A stretch of 64,000 nt of DNA from positions 1,860,001 through 1,924,000 of the forward strand of contig NZ_PDJG01000001.1 in assembly GCF_002564005.1 (NCBI RefSeq), in the 5' to 3' direction. Shown in pieces: positions 41,579-50,730 of the stretch. The position numbers and the translations under genes were made by a program. This DNA comes from Sanguibacter antarcticus. GTDB lineage: Bacteria > Actinomycetota > Actinomycetes > Actinomycetales > Cellulomonadaceae. Numbering within the stretch: position 1 is the stretch's first letter; each line of letters opens with the position of its first letter. The notes under the pieces were generated by a model. That model saw only the letters and a list, made by a program, of their open reading frames with translations. It made no database searches and was not told where the DNA came from.

Positions 41579-44500
41579 GACGTGGTCTCCTCTCGTCGGT
41601 CGCCGACGCCCGGCAGGCTCGGCGGGCCCGGCCGGCTCGGTTCGTCCGTCTCGTCTGTCTCGTCGGCCTCGTCGGCCTCGTCCGGAGCGTCGACCGCGTC
41701 CGGCTCGAGGCTGATGACGTGGCGGCCTTCGCTCTGGAGCGGGCAGGAGCGCCGGACCCCGCACATCGAGCACATCGCGTTCTCGACCGCCGAGAACCCG
41801 GCCCCTGCCATCGTCTCGGCCGCGTCCTCGACGAGAGCGCGCGCCCAGCTGGTCTCGGGGTCTCCGAGCGCGCCCTGAGCGCGCTTGGTCGCACGGACGC
41901 CCTCGCTGATGAAGACGAGCTGCGCGCCCGTGCTGCGCGTCCCGGCCGGCAGCGACGCGAACGCGCCCTCTTCGACTGCGAGCTGGTAGGCGCCGAGCTG
42001 CGCGTTCGTCTCGGCGTCGCGGACGCTCGGGATCCCCTTGCCGGTCTTGAGGTCTGTCACGCGCACACCACCGTCGGTGAGTTCGAGACGGTCGACCGCA
42101 CCACGCAGGACGGCGCGCCCCACCTGGACCTCGAACGTCTCCTCGACGACGACCTCGCCGGTCACCTCCTTGTAGTACTCGGCGAGCCTGCGCACCATGC
42201 CGTCCGCGCGACGTCGGGCCTGGACCGTCGGCCAGCCGGCGGGCATCCGCAGCTCGTCCCAGCGACGGTCGAGCTCGGCAGCGAGCAGCGCGTGACCGGC
42301 GGCAGGAAGCTCGCGCGCGATGTCGTGGATGAGTGTCCCGACAGACTGCGAGAGAGCGTCGGCGCTGGTACCACCAGCGCTCTCGAGCGCCCAGCGCAAG
42401 GCGCACCGGTGCACCTGCTCGACCTTCGACGGTGAGACCGGGACCAGGGCCTCGGGTTCCCGGAGCGGTGTGGTCGAGGAGACCTCGCTCGATCCGTACC
42501 AGGTCCGGGGATCGGCCTCTGGGAGGCCCTCGCGGGCGAGCGACGCGAGGAGTGCCCCGATCGCGGGAGCCTCACCCGGGTGTCCGGTGCGTGCTGAGGT
42601 GGCGAGGTCGGCAGCAAGCTCCGTCCGCAAGGTGGCGACGACGCCTCGGAGGTCGAGCGGGGCGGCGAGGAGCGGCGAGGGCGCCTCGCCGGCAGCGTCT
42701 GCGTCCGGTTCGTCGTCAGACGGCGGGGCGAGAAGGTCGACGAGCACGGACGGTTCGTTGTCCGCGTCCCGCGTCGCTGTGACGACGAGCCGACGACGGG
42801 CCCGGGAGACGGCCACGGCGAAGGCCCGGAGCTCGTCGGCGAGCACAGACCGACGCGCCTCGGGCCCGACGCTGCTGGCGGTGTCAGCACGACCAGCGAG
42901 CAGCTCGACGAGCGCCTGGGAGCCCAGGAGCGAGTCGCGCAGGCGCAGGTCGGGCCAGGTCCCGTCCTGGACGCCGGCGACGACGATCACGTCCCACTCA
43001 CCGCCGGCTGCGCCCGCGGGCGTGAGGAGCTGGACGGTCTCACCCGCGACGGCCCGGGCGGCGAGGCTGTCCGCCGGCAGGTCTTGTGACTCCAGGTACT
43101 CCGCGAAGGCGAGCGGTGGTGACTGAGGCATCCGATCGACGAACTGCTCTGCCGCCCGGAAGAGCGCCATGACGGCATCGAGGTCGCTGTCCGCACGCGC
43201 GGACCCCGGCCCTCCGTTGACCGCGATCGTGCGCCACGTCTCAGACACGTCTGCTGCCGACCACACGGCCCACAGCACCGTCTGCGAGGTCGCTCCGTCG
43301 ACGTCGACGGCTGCGCGCCCGGCGGCAAGCATCGCGGCGACCCGTCGGGGCGCACGGCCGACGTCAGAGCGCAGCGAGGCCGCGTGCGCCGGGTCTGCGA
43401 GGAGCTCGACGAGCAGCGTGTCCGAGGATCGTCCACCACCCGCCGCGAGCTCTTCGCCGCGCAGCGCCCGTCGCAGACGCCGCAGGCCGACGGCGTCGAG
43501 ACCCCCGAGCGGCGACGTGAGGAGGTCGACGACGACCTCGACGGTCAGGTCACCGGTGACCGCTGCACGCAGGGCCGCGAGCAACGGCCGGACGGCTGGC
43601 TCGTCGCGCAGCGGGACGTCGGCACCCAAGAGCGCGACCGGGACGCTCGCGCTGGCCAGCGCCCGACGCAGACGGACGAGCGTGCCACCGGAGCGCGCCA
43701 CCACGGCCATCTGCGACCACGGCGTCCCTCGCAACAGGTGCTCGGCCCGCAGGGTGCGCGCGACGAGCGCCTCCTCACCGGCCGGGCTCGGCAGGACGAC
43801 CACCTCGACGGCGTCCCCCTCGACTGTTCCCGGGCGTGCTCGTCGGTGCTCGGCACTCACCACGGAACCGATCTCTTGCGTGACGCGCGACGTCGCCCGA
43901 CGGATCTCGGGACCGTGACGCCACGCCGTCTCGAGGACGAACACCTCGGCACCGAGCTCTCCCACGGCAGCGCCCACGTCGGGACGCGACCCGGGAGCAG
44001 GAGGGCGACCCGCCGCCGCACGGCCCACGAGCGCCGGGCTCGCGCCGCGGAAGGCCTGGACCGCCGAGTCGGGGTCAGCGAGGAGCACGAGCCGTGCCCC
44101 GTCCACGGCCATGAGGTGGCAGAGCCGTGCGGTCGCGGCCGTGCTCTCCTGGTAGTCGTCGACGACGACCAGCCGCCAGCGAGGCTTGTCCTCGCCGTCC
44201 CAGGTCGCGAGGGTCCGTGCGGCCTCGTCGACGACGACCGCCGGGTCGAACCGGGCACCCGCATCGGGAGTGAGCTCACGCAGCGCCATGACGTCGAGGT
44301 ACTCCTCGTAGATCGCGGCTGCGGCCACCCACTCCGGGCGCCCGTGCCGTTCTCCGAGCTCAGCGAGCCCACGGGGACCGACCCCGCGTTCGGCCGACCG
44401 CATGAGCAGGTCGCGGAGCTCGTCCCGAAAACCGCGCAGGGCCAGCGTCTCAGGCGGGATCGTCGCGGGCCAGCCTGCCGGGATGCCCTCCCCCCGGGAG

Positions 44501-44946
44501 TGGCCGAGGAGCAGCTCGGAGAGCACGAGGTCCTGCTCAGGACCGGTGATGAGGGTGGGTGCGGGGTCGCCGAACGACTGCGCGCTCTTCGCGAGGATCG
44601 CGAACGCGGCGGACGGCGCCGTCCTGACGACCGCCCCGCGCACCGTCATCCCCAGCCGCGCAGCGAGCGCGTCGCGGAGCACGCCGGCGCCACGGCGGGT
44701 CGCGCTCAAGACGAGGATCTCGTCGGGCCGCAGCCCGTCGTCAGAGACTGCTGCCGCGACGAGCTCTAGCGCGAGGGTCGTCTTGCCCGTGCCCGCTGCA
44801 CCGAGGACGAGCGCCACCGGGGCCTCGCGTGCCCCCTCGAGGGCGCGCTGCTGCGACGGGTCCAGCGCACCGGGGGTGCTCGCGGGGCCGGTGTCGAGCC
44901 CAGTCGACGGTGACAGGTGCAGCGCACGAGGGGGGAGGAGATCCAC
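41575..44946 (-). CDS. adnA: AdnA-type helicase-nuclease subunit
   Basis: A 1123-residue partner of AdnB. Walker A is GAAGTGKT (49-56) and the motif II equivalent VVVDDYQEST. The nuclease domain has His874, Asp952 in GAVDRLEL and Asp965/Lys967 in VTDLKTGK. Cys848, 1059, 1062 and 1068 (HRCALRW, CSMCGVRRSC) have the spacing of the iron-sulfur staple known from AddB-type nucleases. GTG 44946 is the start. The tail is rich in Asp/Glu/Ala. Confidence 0.93.
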   Translation of the reverse strand: MDLLPPRALHLSPSTGLDTGPASTPGALDPSQQRALEGAREAPVALVLGAAGTGKTTLALELVAAAVSDDGLRPDEILVLSATRRGAGVLRDALAARLGMTVRGAVVRTAPSAAFAILAKSAQSFGDPAPTLITGPEQDLVLSELLLGHSRGEGIPAGWPATIPPETLALRGFRDELRDLLMRSAERGVGPRGLAELGERHGRPEWVAAAAIYEEYLDVMALRELTPDAGARFDPAVVVDEAARTLATWDGEDKPRWRLVVVDDYQESTAATARLCHLMAVDGARLVLLADPDSAVQAFRGASPALVGRAAAGRPPAPGSRPDVGAAVGELGAEVFVLETAWRHGPEIRRATSRVTQEIGSVVSAEHRRARPGTVEGDAVEVVVLPSPAGEEALVARTLRAEHLLRGTPWSQMAVVARSGGTLVRLRRALASASVPVALLGADVPLRDEPAVRPLLAALRAAVTGDLTVEVVVDLLTSPLGGLDAVGLRRLRRALRGEELAAGGGRSSDTLLVELLADPAHAASLRSDVGRAPRRVAAMLAAGRAAVDVDGATSQTVLWAVWSAADVSETWRTIAVNGGPGSARADSDLDAVMALFRAAEQFVDRMPQSPPLAFAEYLESQDLPADSLAARAVAGETVQLLTPAGAAGGEWDVIVVAGVQDGTWPDLRLRDSLLGSQALVELLAGRADTASSVGPEARRSVLADELRAFAVAVSRARRRLVVTATRDADNEPSVLVDLLAPPSDDEPDADAAGEAPSPLLAAPLDLRGVVATLRTELAADLATSARTGHPGEAPAIGALLASLAREGLPEADPRTWYGSSEVSSTTPLREPEALVPVSPSKVEQVHRCALRWALESAGGTSADALSQSVGTLIHDIARELPAAGHALLAAELDRRWDELRMPAGWPTVQARRRADGMVRRLAEYYKEVTGEVVVEETFEVQVGRAVLRGAVDRLELTDGGVRVTDLKTGKGIPSVRDAETNAQLGAYQLAVEEGAFASLPAGTRSTGAQLVFISEGVRATKRAQGALGDPETSWARALVEDAAETMAGAGFSAVENAMCSMCGVRRSCPLQSEGRHVISLEPDAVDAPDEADEADETDETDEPSRPGPPSLPGVGDRREETTS

Positions 44947-45024
44947 ACCGAGATCTCATCACACACCACTGACATGTCGAGGCGCCGACACCCTGCGCGC
45001 CGGGTGGCGCGTACGGCAGTCAGG

Positions 45025-46158
45025 TCAGGGGAAAGGCCATCCGTTCGGGATGCAGGAGAGCGAGGCGCCGCTCTGCTGGACCATGACGTCCGCGAGGTTG
45101 TTGCTGCCCGTGCACAGCACGTGCTTGTAGCCGAGCACGTGACCGACCTCGTGGTTGATGAGGTACTGCCGGTAGGAGACCCGGTCGACGTCGTAGATCC
45201 CTGAGCCCTCGTACCACCGCATCGCGTTGAGCACAGCGTGCCCCTCGACCCCGCAGGACCACAGGCCCTCGGTGTCGAGCGGTGCGCAGAGCTCGTCGAC
45301 CATGTCAGGGCTCGCGAGGGACACGGTCAGGGTGGCGTCGGCCGATTCGGTCCGGGCGAACGTCTGGGACCCGTCGCCGCCCCAGCTCCGTGAGTCGTTG
45401 AGGGTCGCGAGGACGAGGTCGGCGAACTTCTGGGCATCGACCTCGAGGCCGTTCTCGACCTGGATCCGGATCGTCGTGACCTCACCAGCACCCGGTGCGG
45501 CAACCTCGCCGGGGACGACGAGGAAGGTCCCGTCCCCCTCGTACGTGGACGACGCCGAGAGGATGCCTGCCATGAAGTCCGACTCGCTCACCCCGTCGGG
45601 GAGCGCCTCGGCTGCGGCGAGCGCAGCGGACTGCGCGGCCTCCACCTCGAGCGCCTCAGCATCAGCGTCGATCTGGGCCTGCGCAGCAGCGAGCGCCTCG
45701 GCGTCCGGCTCGACGACCTCAGCAGGCTCGACGACGGGCGACGGGGTCGGGGCGACCTCGCTCTCCAGCGCCTCGCGCGCGTGCCCACGGCTGGCTGCCC
45801 TGACGACAGGCGTCTCGCCGGGAGCGGCACTGACCCTGTCGACAGTGTCTGCGGCGTTGTCACGGACGAGCGCGGCCAGCCCGGTGATCCCGTCGTCGGA
45901 GGTGGAGGCACCTGCCCCCACGCCGGTGAGGATCCCGAGCAGCGTGAGCGTGACCACCGGCTGAGCGCGCATGCCGCTGCGGCGGGATGCGTGCGCGGCG
46001 GTGGCGGCCGTCTTCCGTGTCGTCGAGGACGCCTTCGCGGGCCGTCGCGAGCCACGTGCTGCCAGTGCTGCGGCCTCGCGCCGTGCGCGCCGGGTGCCGG
46101 GCGCGGCAGCGACATCGCTGGCGATGCCGTCTGCAGGAGCGTCCGGTGGGCGTGTCAC
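45025..46158 (-). CDS. DUF3152 membrane-anchored metzincin-like protein
   Basis: A 377-residue protein with a basic N-terminus and one membrane helix (about 67-85). An Ala/Glu-rich stalk (about 130-190) leads to the DUF3152 domain. The end of the protein has NHEVGHVLGYKH (His336, Glu337, His340, His346), the full HExxHxxGxxH zinc motif of metzincins. Four Cys in the domain could form disulfides outside the cell. GTG 46158 lies close to a TATCGT-like element, so translation may be leaderless. It diverges from the TetR gene by 46 bp. Confidence 0.88.
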   Translation of the reverse strand: MTRPPDAPADGIASDVAAAPGTRRARREAAALAARGSRRPAKASSTTRKTAATAAHASRRSGMRAQPVVTLTLLGILTGVGAGASTSDDGITGLAALVRDNAADTVDRVSAAPGETPVVRAASRGHAREALESEVAPTPSPVVEPAEVVEPDAEALAAAQAQIDADAEALEVEAAQSAALAAAEALPDGVSESDFMAGILSASSTYEGDGTFLVVPGEVAAPGAGEVTTIRIQVENGLEVDAQKFADLVLATLNDSRSWGGDGSQTFARTESADATLTVSLASPDMVDELCAPLDTEGLWSCGVEGHAVLNAMRWYEGSGIYDVDRVSYRQYLINHEVGHVLGYKHVLCTGSNNLADVMVQQSGASLSCIPNGWPFP

Positions 46159-46204
46159 CTGTCTATCGTGCCAGAAAACTGAGGCATTCCCCTAGTGTGG
46201 TGGC

Positions 46205-46912
46205 GTGACCCGCCCCACCCCGCGCGATCCCCCACGGAGGCTCAAGCCGCGGATGCCCCGCGTCGAGCGGCAGGCCCAGCTCTTGGCGATCGCGCAGGAC
46301 CTCTTTGCCGCACAGGGCTTTCACCACATCTCCATGGACGACATCGCCGAGCGTGCTCAGGTGTCGAAGCCCATCCTCTACCGTCACTTCCCGTCCAAGC
46401 TCGACCTCTACCTCGCGGTCATCGACGACCGTGGGCAGGCGCTCGTCGATGCTGTGAGCACGGCGCTCGTCCCGGTCCGCGAACCACGAGACGGTCCAGG
46501 ATCGTCCGCCGACGGGTATGACGTCGTCCACGCGGTCGTCCGCGCCTACGTGGAGTTCGCCGAAGGATCCGGGGTCGCCGCCTCGTTGCTCTTCGAGTCG
46601 GACGTCACCCGGGACGCCGTCGTCCGCAACCGTGTCGAGCAGCCCAACCGCCGCAACGCGGAGCTCTTCGCCCAGGTCCTCATCGATCTCACCGACCTCT
46701 CTCCGTCCCAGGCGCTCACGGTGGCACGCACGTCCACGGCCATGGCCCGCGTCGCGGCGGCGCACGCGCTGCCGCACGTCTGTGCGGACGACACGGGTGT
46801 CCCTGAGCCGTCGACCACCGAGACGGTCGATCTCATCGCGCAGTTCGCTTGGCGCGGAATACACGGGATGTTGCGCCGTGACGGAGAGAGCGGGAGCTCG
46901 ACCTCAGCCTAG
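46205..46912 (+). CDS. TetR family regulator
   Basis: A 235-residue regulator with HTH ISMDDIAERAQVSKPILYRH and the following FPSKLDLYLAVID. GTG 46205 or ATG 46254 may be the start; a TAGTGT element seven bases before GTG suggests a leaderless transcript. The family sits between DUF3152 and DUF3107 genes across actinobacteria (Rv3208-like). Its ligand is unknown; a divergent DUF3152 gene is the obvious target. Confidence 0.9.
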   Translation: MTRPTPRDPPRRLKPRMPRVERQAQLLAIAQDLFAAQGFHHISMDDIAERAQVSKPILYRHFPSKLDLYLAVIDDRGQALVDAVSTALVPVREPRDGPGSSADGYDVVHAVVRAYVEFAEGSGVAASLLFESDVTRDAVVRNRVEQPNRRNAELFAQVLIDLTDLSPSQALTVARTSTAMARVAAAHALPHVCADDTGVPEPSTTETVDLIAQFAWRGIHGMLRRDGESGSSTSA

Positions 46913-46968
46913 GATCAGAGGAGCCGGGCTGAGTACTCAGCCCTTGCACCAACGGAAAGTGGGACCTT

Positions 46969-47193
46969 GTGGAAATCACGATCGGCGTTCAGAACCTGGC
47001 ACGCGAGCTCACCATCGAGACGGACGCGACGGCAGAAGAGATCAGCAAGGCCGTCACCGATGCGCTGAACGGGAAGCCGGTCCTCGAGCTGACCGACTCC
47101 CGGGGACGCAAGATCCTCGTGCCCTCCGCGACGATCGGCTACGTCGAGATCGGTGCCGAAGAACAGCGCAAGGTCGGTTTCGGTTCGCTCTGA
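46969..47193 (+). CDS. DUF3107 small protein
   Basis: A 74-residue protein starting at GTG 46969. The sequence VEITIGVQNLARELTIETD and KILVPSATIGYVEIG match the ATP-binding-like DUF3107 family of actinobacteria (TB9.4 in mycobacteria). No catalytic motif. It is 56 bp downstream of the TetR gene and probably co-transcribed. Confidence 0.92.
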   Translation: MEITIGVQNLARELTIETDATAEEISKAVTDALNGKPVLELTDSRGRKILVPSATIGYVEIGAEEQRKVGFGSL

Positions 47194-47216
47194 CCCTGCT
47201 CAGACCCCAGCACCAC

Positions 47217-47256
47217 GGCTCGCGGCCGCTCGCTCCGCACGTGCCGGCCGCGAGCC
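47217..47256. terminator. Bidirectional terminator after DUF3107
   Basis: GGCTCGCGGCCG and its complement form a 12-bp stem with a 16-base loop between two converging genes. Confidence 0.75.
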
Positions 47257-47285
47257 ACCGACGAGCGTGACGAGCCTGACGAGCC

Positions 47286-48035
47286 TCAGGCGGCCAGGCC
47301 CAGACGCCCCATGCGGCGGGTGTGCTCGGCAGTGAGCTGCGAGAAGACCCACGCCTGGTCGACCTCGGCAGACTCTTGGTGCTTGCGCGCACCTTCCACG
47401 ACGAGGCGCCCGAGCGCCGGGTGGGCGACCAGGAGGTGCTGGACGAGCCCGAGCGCCTCACCGACGAGGCGCCGACCCCACAGCGCGAGCCGTGAGGCCA
47501 GGACCGTGTCCGCCTCTGATGCTTCGCCGAGAACCGCGACAGAGAGCTCCGCGCTGCGGTTGTCGTCGAGCACCTCGACGACGAGCGCCCGGGTCTGCTC
47601 GTCCAGGCCGTCGACAGCGATGCGGCAGAAGTCGTCCGCGACGCCGTTGCCCACGTATCCCTTGAGGACTCCTTCCCACCACGTCTGTGGTTCGGTGCGC
47701 GAGTCGTAGTCGTCGAAGGTGCCGGTGAACTGCAGCATCTCAGCGTCGGCGTCACCGCCGAGCTCGCTGATCCGGCGCAGGATCTGCTCCTGGCGATCGA
47801 GCGCAGCACCGGCGAGCCGGACCACGTGGAGGTGCTGGGCCGGCGTCGGCGCACCTGTCGCGACCGCCGCGAGCCGGGTGAAGGTTGCCAGCTCGGTGAA
47901 GGCGATGAGACCGAGGAGCCGGAGCACGTCCGCTCGCTCGGCCTCGCCCATCGGCGGTCCCTGCGAGTCGAGCGCTAGGTGGTCCCCCGCGCCGTCGCGG
48001 GTCGTCTTGGCGGGCGTCGTTCTCACGTCGTTCAT
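47286..48035 (-). CDS. Ferritin-like fold protein (MiaE-like)
   Basis: A 249-residue four-helix-bundle protein starting at ATG 48035. Acidic and His residues at FTELATFTRLA, RQEQILRRI and ESAEVDQAW could bind a di-iron centre as in MiaE and ferritin-like proteins. The closest context match is the mycobacterial Rv3210c. Function is unknown. It diverges from the DEAD-box helicase gene. Confidence 0.85.
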   Translation of the reverse strand: MNDVRTTPAKTTRDGAGDHLALDSQGPPMGEAERADVLRLLGLIAFTELATFTRLAAVATGAPTPAQHLHVVRLAGAALDRQEQILRRISELGGDADAEMLQFTGTFDDYDSRTEPQTWWEGVLKGYVGNGVADDFCRIAVDGLDEQTRALVVEVLDDNRSAELSVAVLGEASEADTVLASRLALWGRRLVGEALGLVQHLLVAHPALGRLVVEGARKHQESAEVDQAWVFSQLTAEHTRRMGRLGLAA

Positions 48036-48361
48036 GCAACCAGAGTAGGCGCGCGACGAGCGTGGCACGCTCGTGAGCCCGGCTGCGCGACGAGCGGAGG
48101 CGTCTGCACGCGCCGTCGTGACCGCCTTCACACGCCACGAGGCTGCGGTCCGATAGAGTGATGATGTACATCGGTTGCCCGGTCGTCTCGACCATGGTCG
48201 GACTGCACGCTCGAGAGAGCACCGCAGGCCCGACACCGCATACTCACGATCGGCTGCCGGCCACAGGCGAGCTTGCCCGTCCTGCCCTCGGATCGTCGTG
48301 ATCTCTTCACGCCCGAGCCTCGCAGCGACGTGTGGCGCCGCCCAGACCTACATGAGGCAAC
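48036..48361 (+). other. 326-bp intergenic region and probable long leader of the DEAD-box gene
   Basis: The DEAD-box gene start is preceded by GAGGCAAC. GATAGAGT near 48152 could be a -10, with TTCACA at 48127 as a poor -35, which would leave a leader of about 200 bases. Long leaders are common for cold-induced RNA helicases. A 7-bp hairpin (ACGAGCG/CGCTCGT, 48056-48074) lies on the ferritin-like side. I see no known riboswitch and no convincing small gene here. Confidence 0.4.
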
Positions 48362-50029
48362 GTGACAACCACTTCTAGCAGCATCCAGGCTGCTGACGCA
48401 ACGTTCAGCGACTTCGGGGTCCGCCCCGAGATCGTCGAGGCGTTGGCCGAGGCGGGGATCACCTCCCCGTTCCCCATCCAGGCGATGACGCTCCCCGTCG
48501 CGATGGCCGGCCACGACATCATCGGCCAGGCCAAGACGGGAACGGGCAAGACGCTCGGTTTCGGCGTCCCGCTCCTGCACCGCGTCATCGCCCCCGGAGA
48601 GCCCGGGTTCGAGGACCTGCCGTCTCCCGGAAAGCCCCAGGCTCTCGTCATCGTCCCGACGCGCGAGCTCGCGGTCCAGGTCGCCAAGGACCTCATGGCC
48701 GCCTCGGTGAAGCGCTCGGTCCGCATCGTCCAGCTCTACGGCGGCCGGGCCTACGAGCCTCAGGTCACCGCGCTCACGCAGGGCGTCGAGGTCGTCGTCG
48801 GGACCCCGGGTCGTATGATCGACCTGCTCAACCAGGGCCACCTCAACCTCACGCGCGCACAGTGCGTCGTGCTCGACGAGGCCGACGAGATGCTCGACCT
48901 GGGCTTCCTGCCCGACGTCGAGAAGCTGCTCGCCCGCACGCCTGCCGTCCGCCACACGATGCTCTTCTCTGCGACGATGCCGGGCGCGATCGTCACGATG
49001 GCGCGCAAGTACATGAAGCAGCCGACGCACATCCGTGCCAACGACCCGGACGACGGCGGCCAGACCGTCAAGAACATCAAGCAGGTCGTCTACCGGGCGC
49101 ACGCGCTCGACAAGGTCGAGGTCCTCGCCCGGCTCCTCCAGTCGGAAGGCCGCGGCCTGTCGATCGTGTTCGCACGGACTAAGCGGACCGCAGCAAAGGT
49201 CGCAGACGACCTCACGGAGCGCGGCTTCGCCGCCGGCGCCATCCACGGAGACCTCGGCCAGGGCGCACGCGAGCAGGCGCTGCGCGCGTTCCGCAACGGC
49301 AAGGTCGACGTCCTCGTCGCCACCGACGTGGCGGCGCGCGGCATCGATGTCGACGACGTCACGCACGTGGTGAACTACCAGTGCCCCGAAGACGAGAAGA
49401 CCTACCTCCACCGCACCGGTCGCACCGGGCGGGCGGGCCACAAGGGCACGGCCGTCACGTTCGTCGACTGGGACGACATGCCCCGGTGGTCGCTCATCGA
49501 CAAGGCTCTCGACCTCGGTATCCCCGAGCCGGTCGAGACCTACTCGACCTCGCCGCACCTCTACTCCGACCTCGGTATCCCTGAGGGCACGAAGGGGCGT
49601 CTGCCCAAGTCCGCGCAGGTCCGCGAGGGCCTCGGCGCCGAGACGCTCGAAGACCTCGGCGAGACGGGCAAGCGTGGCGGCAAGCCCGCGCGCGACAGCG
49701 GCTCACGCACCAGCGGTCCCCGCGACGGGGGCGACTCGCACGGCGCCCGGTCCGGAAGCCGGTCGACGCCGCGCGACGGCGAACGTCGTCCGCGTACACG
49801 CGGTGGCGAGCGCTCCGCCCAGGGTGCGAGCGCTGCCGGAGGAGCACCGTCGCACGACAGCGCTCCTGCTACCAGCTCTACCGGGCCCGACGCGAACGCG
49901 GCACCCGCCGTGAAGTCGGAGAACGGCGAGTCCACCAGGCCCCGCCGCAACCGCAACCGTCGCCGCACCCGCAGCGGCGGAGCAGACGGTGGGCAGTCGG
50001 TCACGACGCCGAGCACCGACGCTTCCTGA
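48362..50029 (+). CDS. DEAD-box ATP-dependent RNA helicase
   Basis: A 555-residue helicase starting at GTG 48362. The core has the Q motif (FPIQAMTLP), AKTGTGKT, PTRELA, VVGTPGR, DEAD, SAT, and HRTGRTGRAG. The tail after about residue 410 is basic and Arg/Gly/Ser-rich, ending in RPRRNRNRRRTRSGG, typical of RNA-binding extensions in RhlE/DeaD-type helicases. It should unwind structured mRNA or rRNA. Synteny corresponds to mycobacterial rhlE (Rv3211). Confidence 0.94.
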   Translation: MTTTSSSIQAADATFSDFGVRPEIVEALAEAGITSPFPIQAMTLPVAMAGHDIIGQAKTGTGKTLGFGVPLLHRVIAPGEPGFEDLPSPGKPQALVIVPTRELAVQVAKDLMAASVKRSVRIVQLYGGRAYEPQVTALTQGVEVVVGTPGRMIDLLNQGHLNLTRAQCVVLDEADEMLDLGFLPDVEKLLARTPAVRHTMLFSATMPGAIVTMARKYMKQPTHIRANDPDDGGQTVKNIKQVVYRAHALDKVEVLARLLQSEGRGLSIVFARTKRTAAKVADDLTERGFAAGAIHGDLGQGAREQALRAFRNGKVDVLVATDVAARGIDVDDVTHVVNYQCPEDEKTYLHRTGRTGRAGHKGTAVTFVDWDDMPRWSLIDKALDLGIPEPVETYSTSPHLYSDLGIPEGTKGRLPKSAQVREGLGAETLEDLGETGKRGGKPARDSGSRTSGPRDGGDSHGARSGSRSTPRDGERRPRTRGGERSAQGASAAGGAPSHDSAPATSSTGPDANAAPAVKSENGESTRPRRNRNRRRTRSGGADGGQSVTTPSTDAS

Positions 50030-50052
50030 CGACAGAGCACCTGCACCACCGC

Positions 50053-50103
50053 CACGCCGTCCGTCCCTCGTCCCGCTCACGCGGACGAGGAACGGGCGGC
50101 GTG
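50053..50103. terminator. Bidirectional terminator between DEAD-box and MarC genes
   Basis: CACGCCG and CCTCGTCC pair with GGACGAGG and CGGCGTG with small internal mismatches. It lies between converging genes. Confidence 0.7.
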
Positions 50104-50109
50104 CGTCGT

Positions 50110-50730
50110 CTATGCCGCCTGGACGAAGGCCGTGACAGCGTCCGCGACGAGCTGGACGGCGATCGCCGCGAGGAGGAGACCGGCGATGCGTGCGACGAGG
50201 AGCGTCCCGCTCTCCCCGAGGATCCGGTGGACGATGTTCGCGAACCGCATCGCAGCCCAGAGGCACACGCAGACGAGCACGAACGCGAGCACGATGGCCA
50301 GCCAGTCGCGCGACGACCCGTCGGCACGCTGGACGAAGAGCATCGAGGCAACGATCGCACCGGGGCCGGCCAGGAGCGGCGTCCCGAGCGGCACCATCGC
50401 GACGTTGACGCCCTTCGTCCCAGGCTGCGGCTCTTCCATCTTTCCGGTGAGCAGCTCCATGGCGATGAGCAGCAGCAGCAGCCCGCCCGAGGCCTGGAGG
50501 GCGGGCAAGGAGATGTGCATATAGCTGAGGAGCTGTTGACCGAAGAGCGCAAAGCTGACGATCACCCCGGCAGCGACGAAGATCGCGGTCCGCGCGGCGT
50601 GCGAGCGCTGCTTGTGCGTCATGGCCCCCGTGAGGCCGAGGAAGATCGGCACCGTCCCCGGCGGGTCCATGATGACGAACAGGGTGATGAAGACCTCGGT
50701 GAACAGCCGGACGTGCACGATGTCGTTCAT
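50110..50730 (-). CDS. MarC family integral membrane protein
   Basis: A 206-residue protein with six predicted helices and the MarC patterns VIMDPPGTVPIFL and VPLGTPLLAGPGAI. MarC proteins are of unknown transport function; the old link to multiple antibiotic resistance was not upheld. Its ATG overlaps the stop of the PHP gene (ATGA), so the two are coupled. Confidence 0.92.
   Translation of the reverse strand: MNDIVHVRLFTEVFITLFVIMDPPGTVPIFLGLTGAMTHKQRSHAARTAIFVAAGVIVSFALFGQQLLSYMHISLPALQASGGLLLLLIAMELLTGKMEEPQPGTKGVNVAMVPLGTPLLAGPGAIVASMLFVQRADGSSRDWLAIVLAFVLVCVCLWAAMRFANIVHRILGESGTLLVARIAGLLLAAIAVQLVADAVTAFVQAA

Noticed and set aside
38474-41878. 1134-codon plus-strand frame opposite adnB
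   Set aside because: Antisense to a helicase-nuclease with all motifs intact; no motifs of its own.
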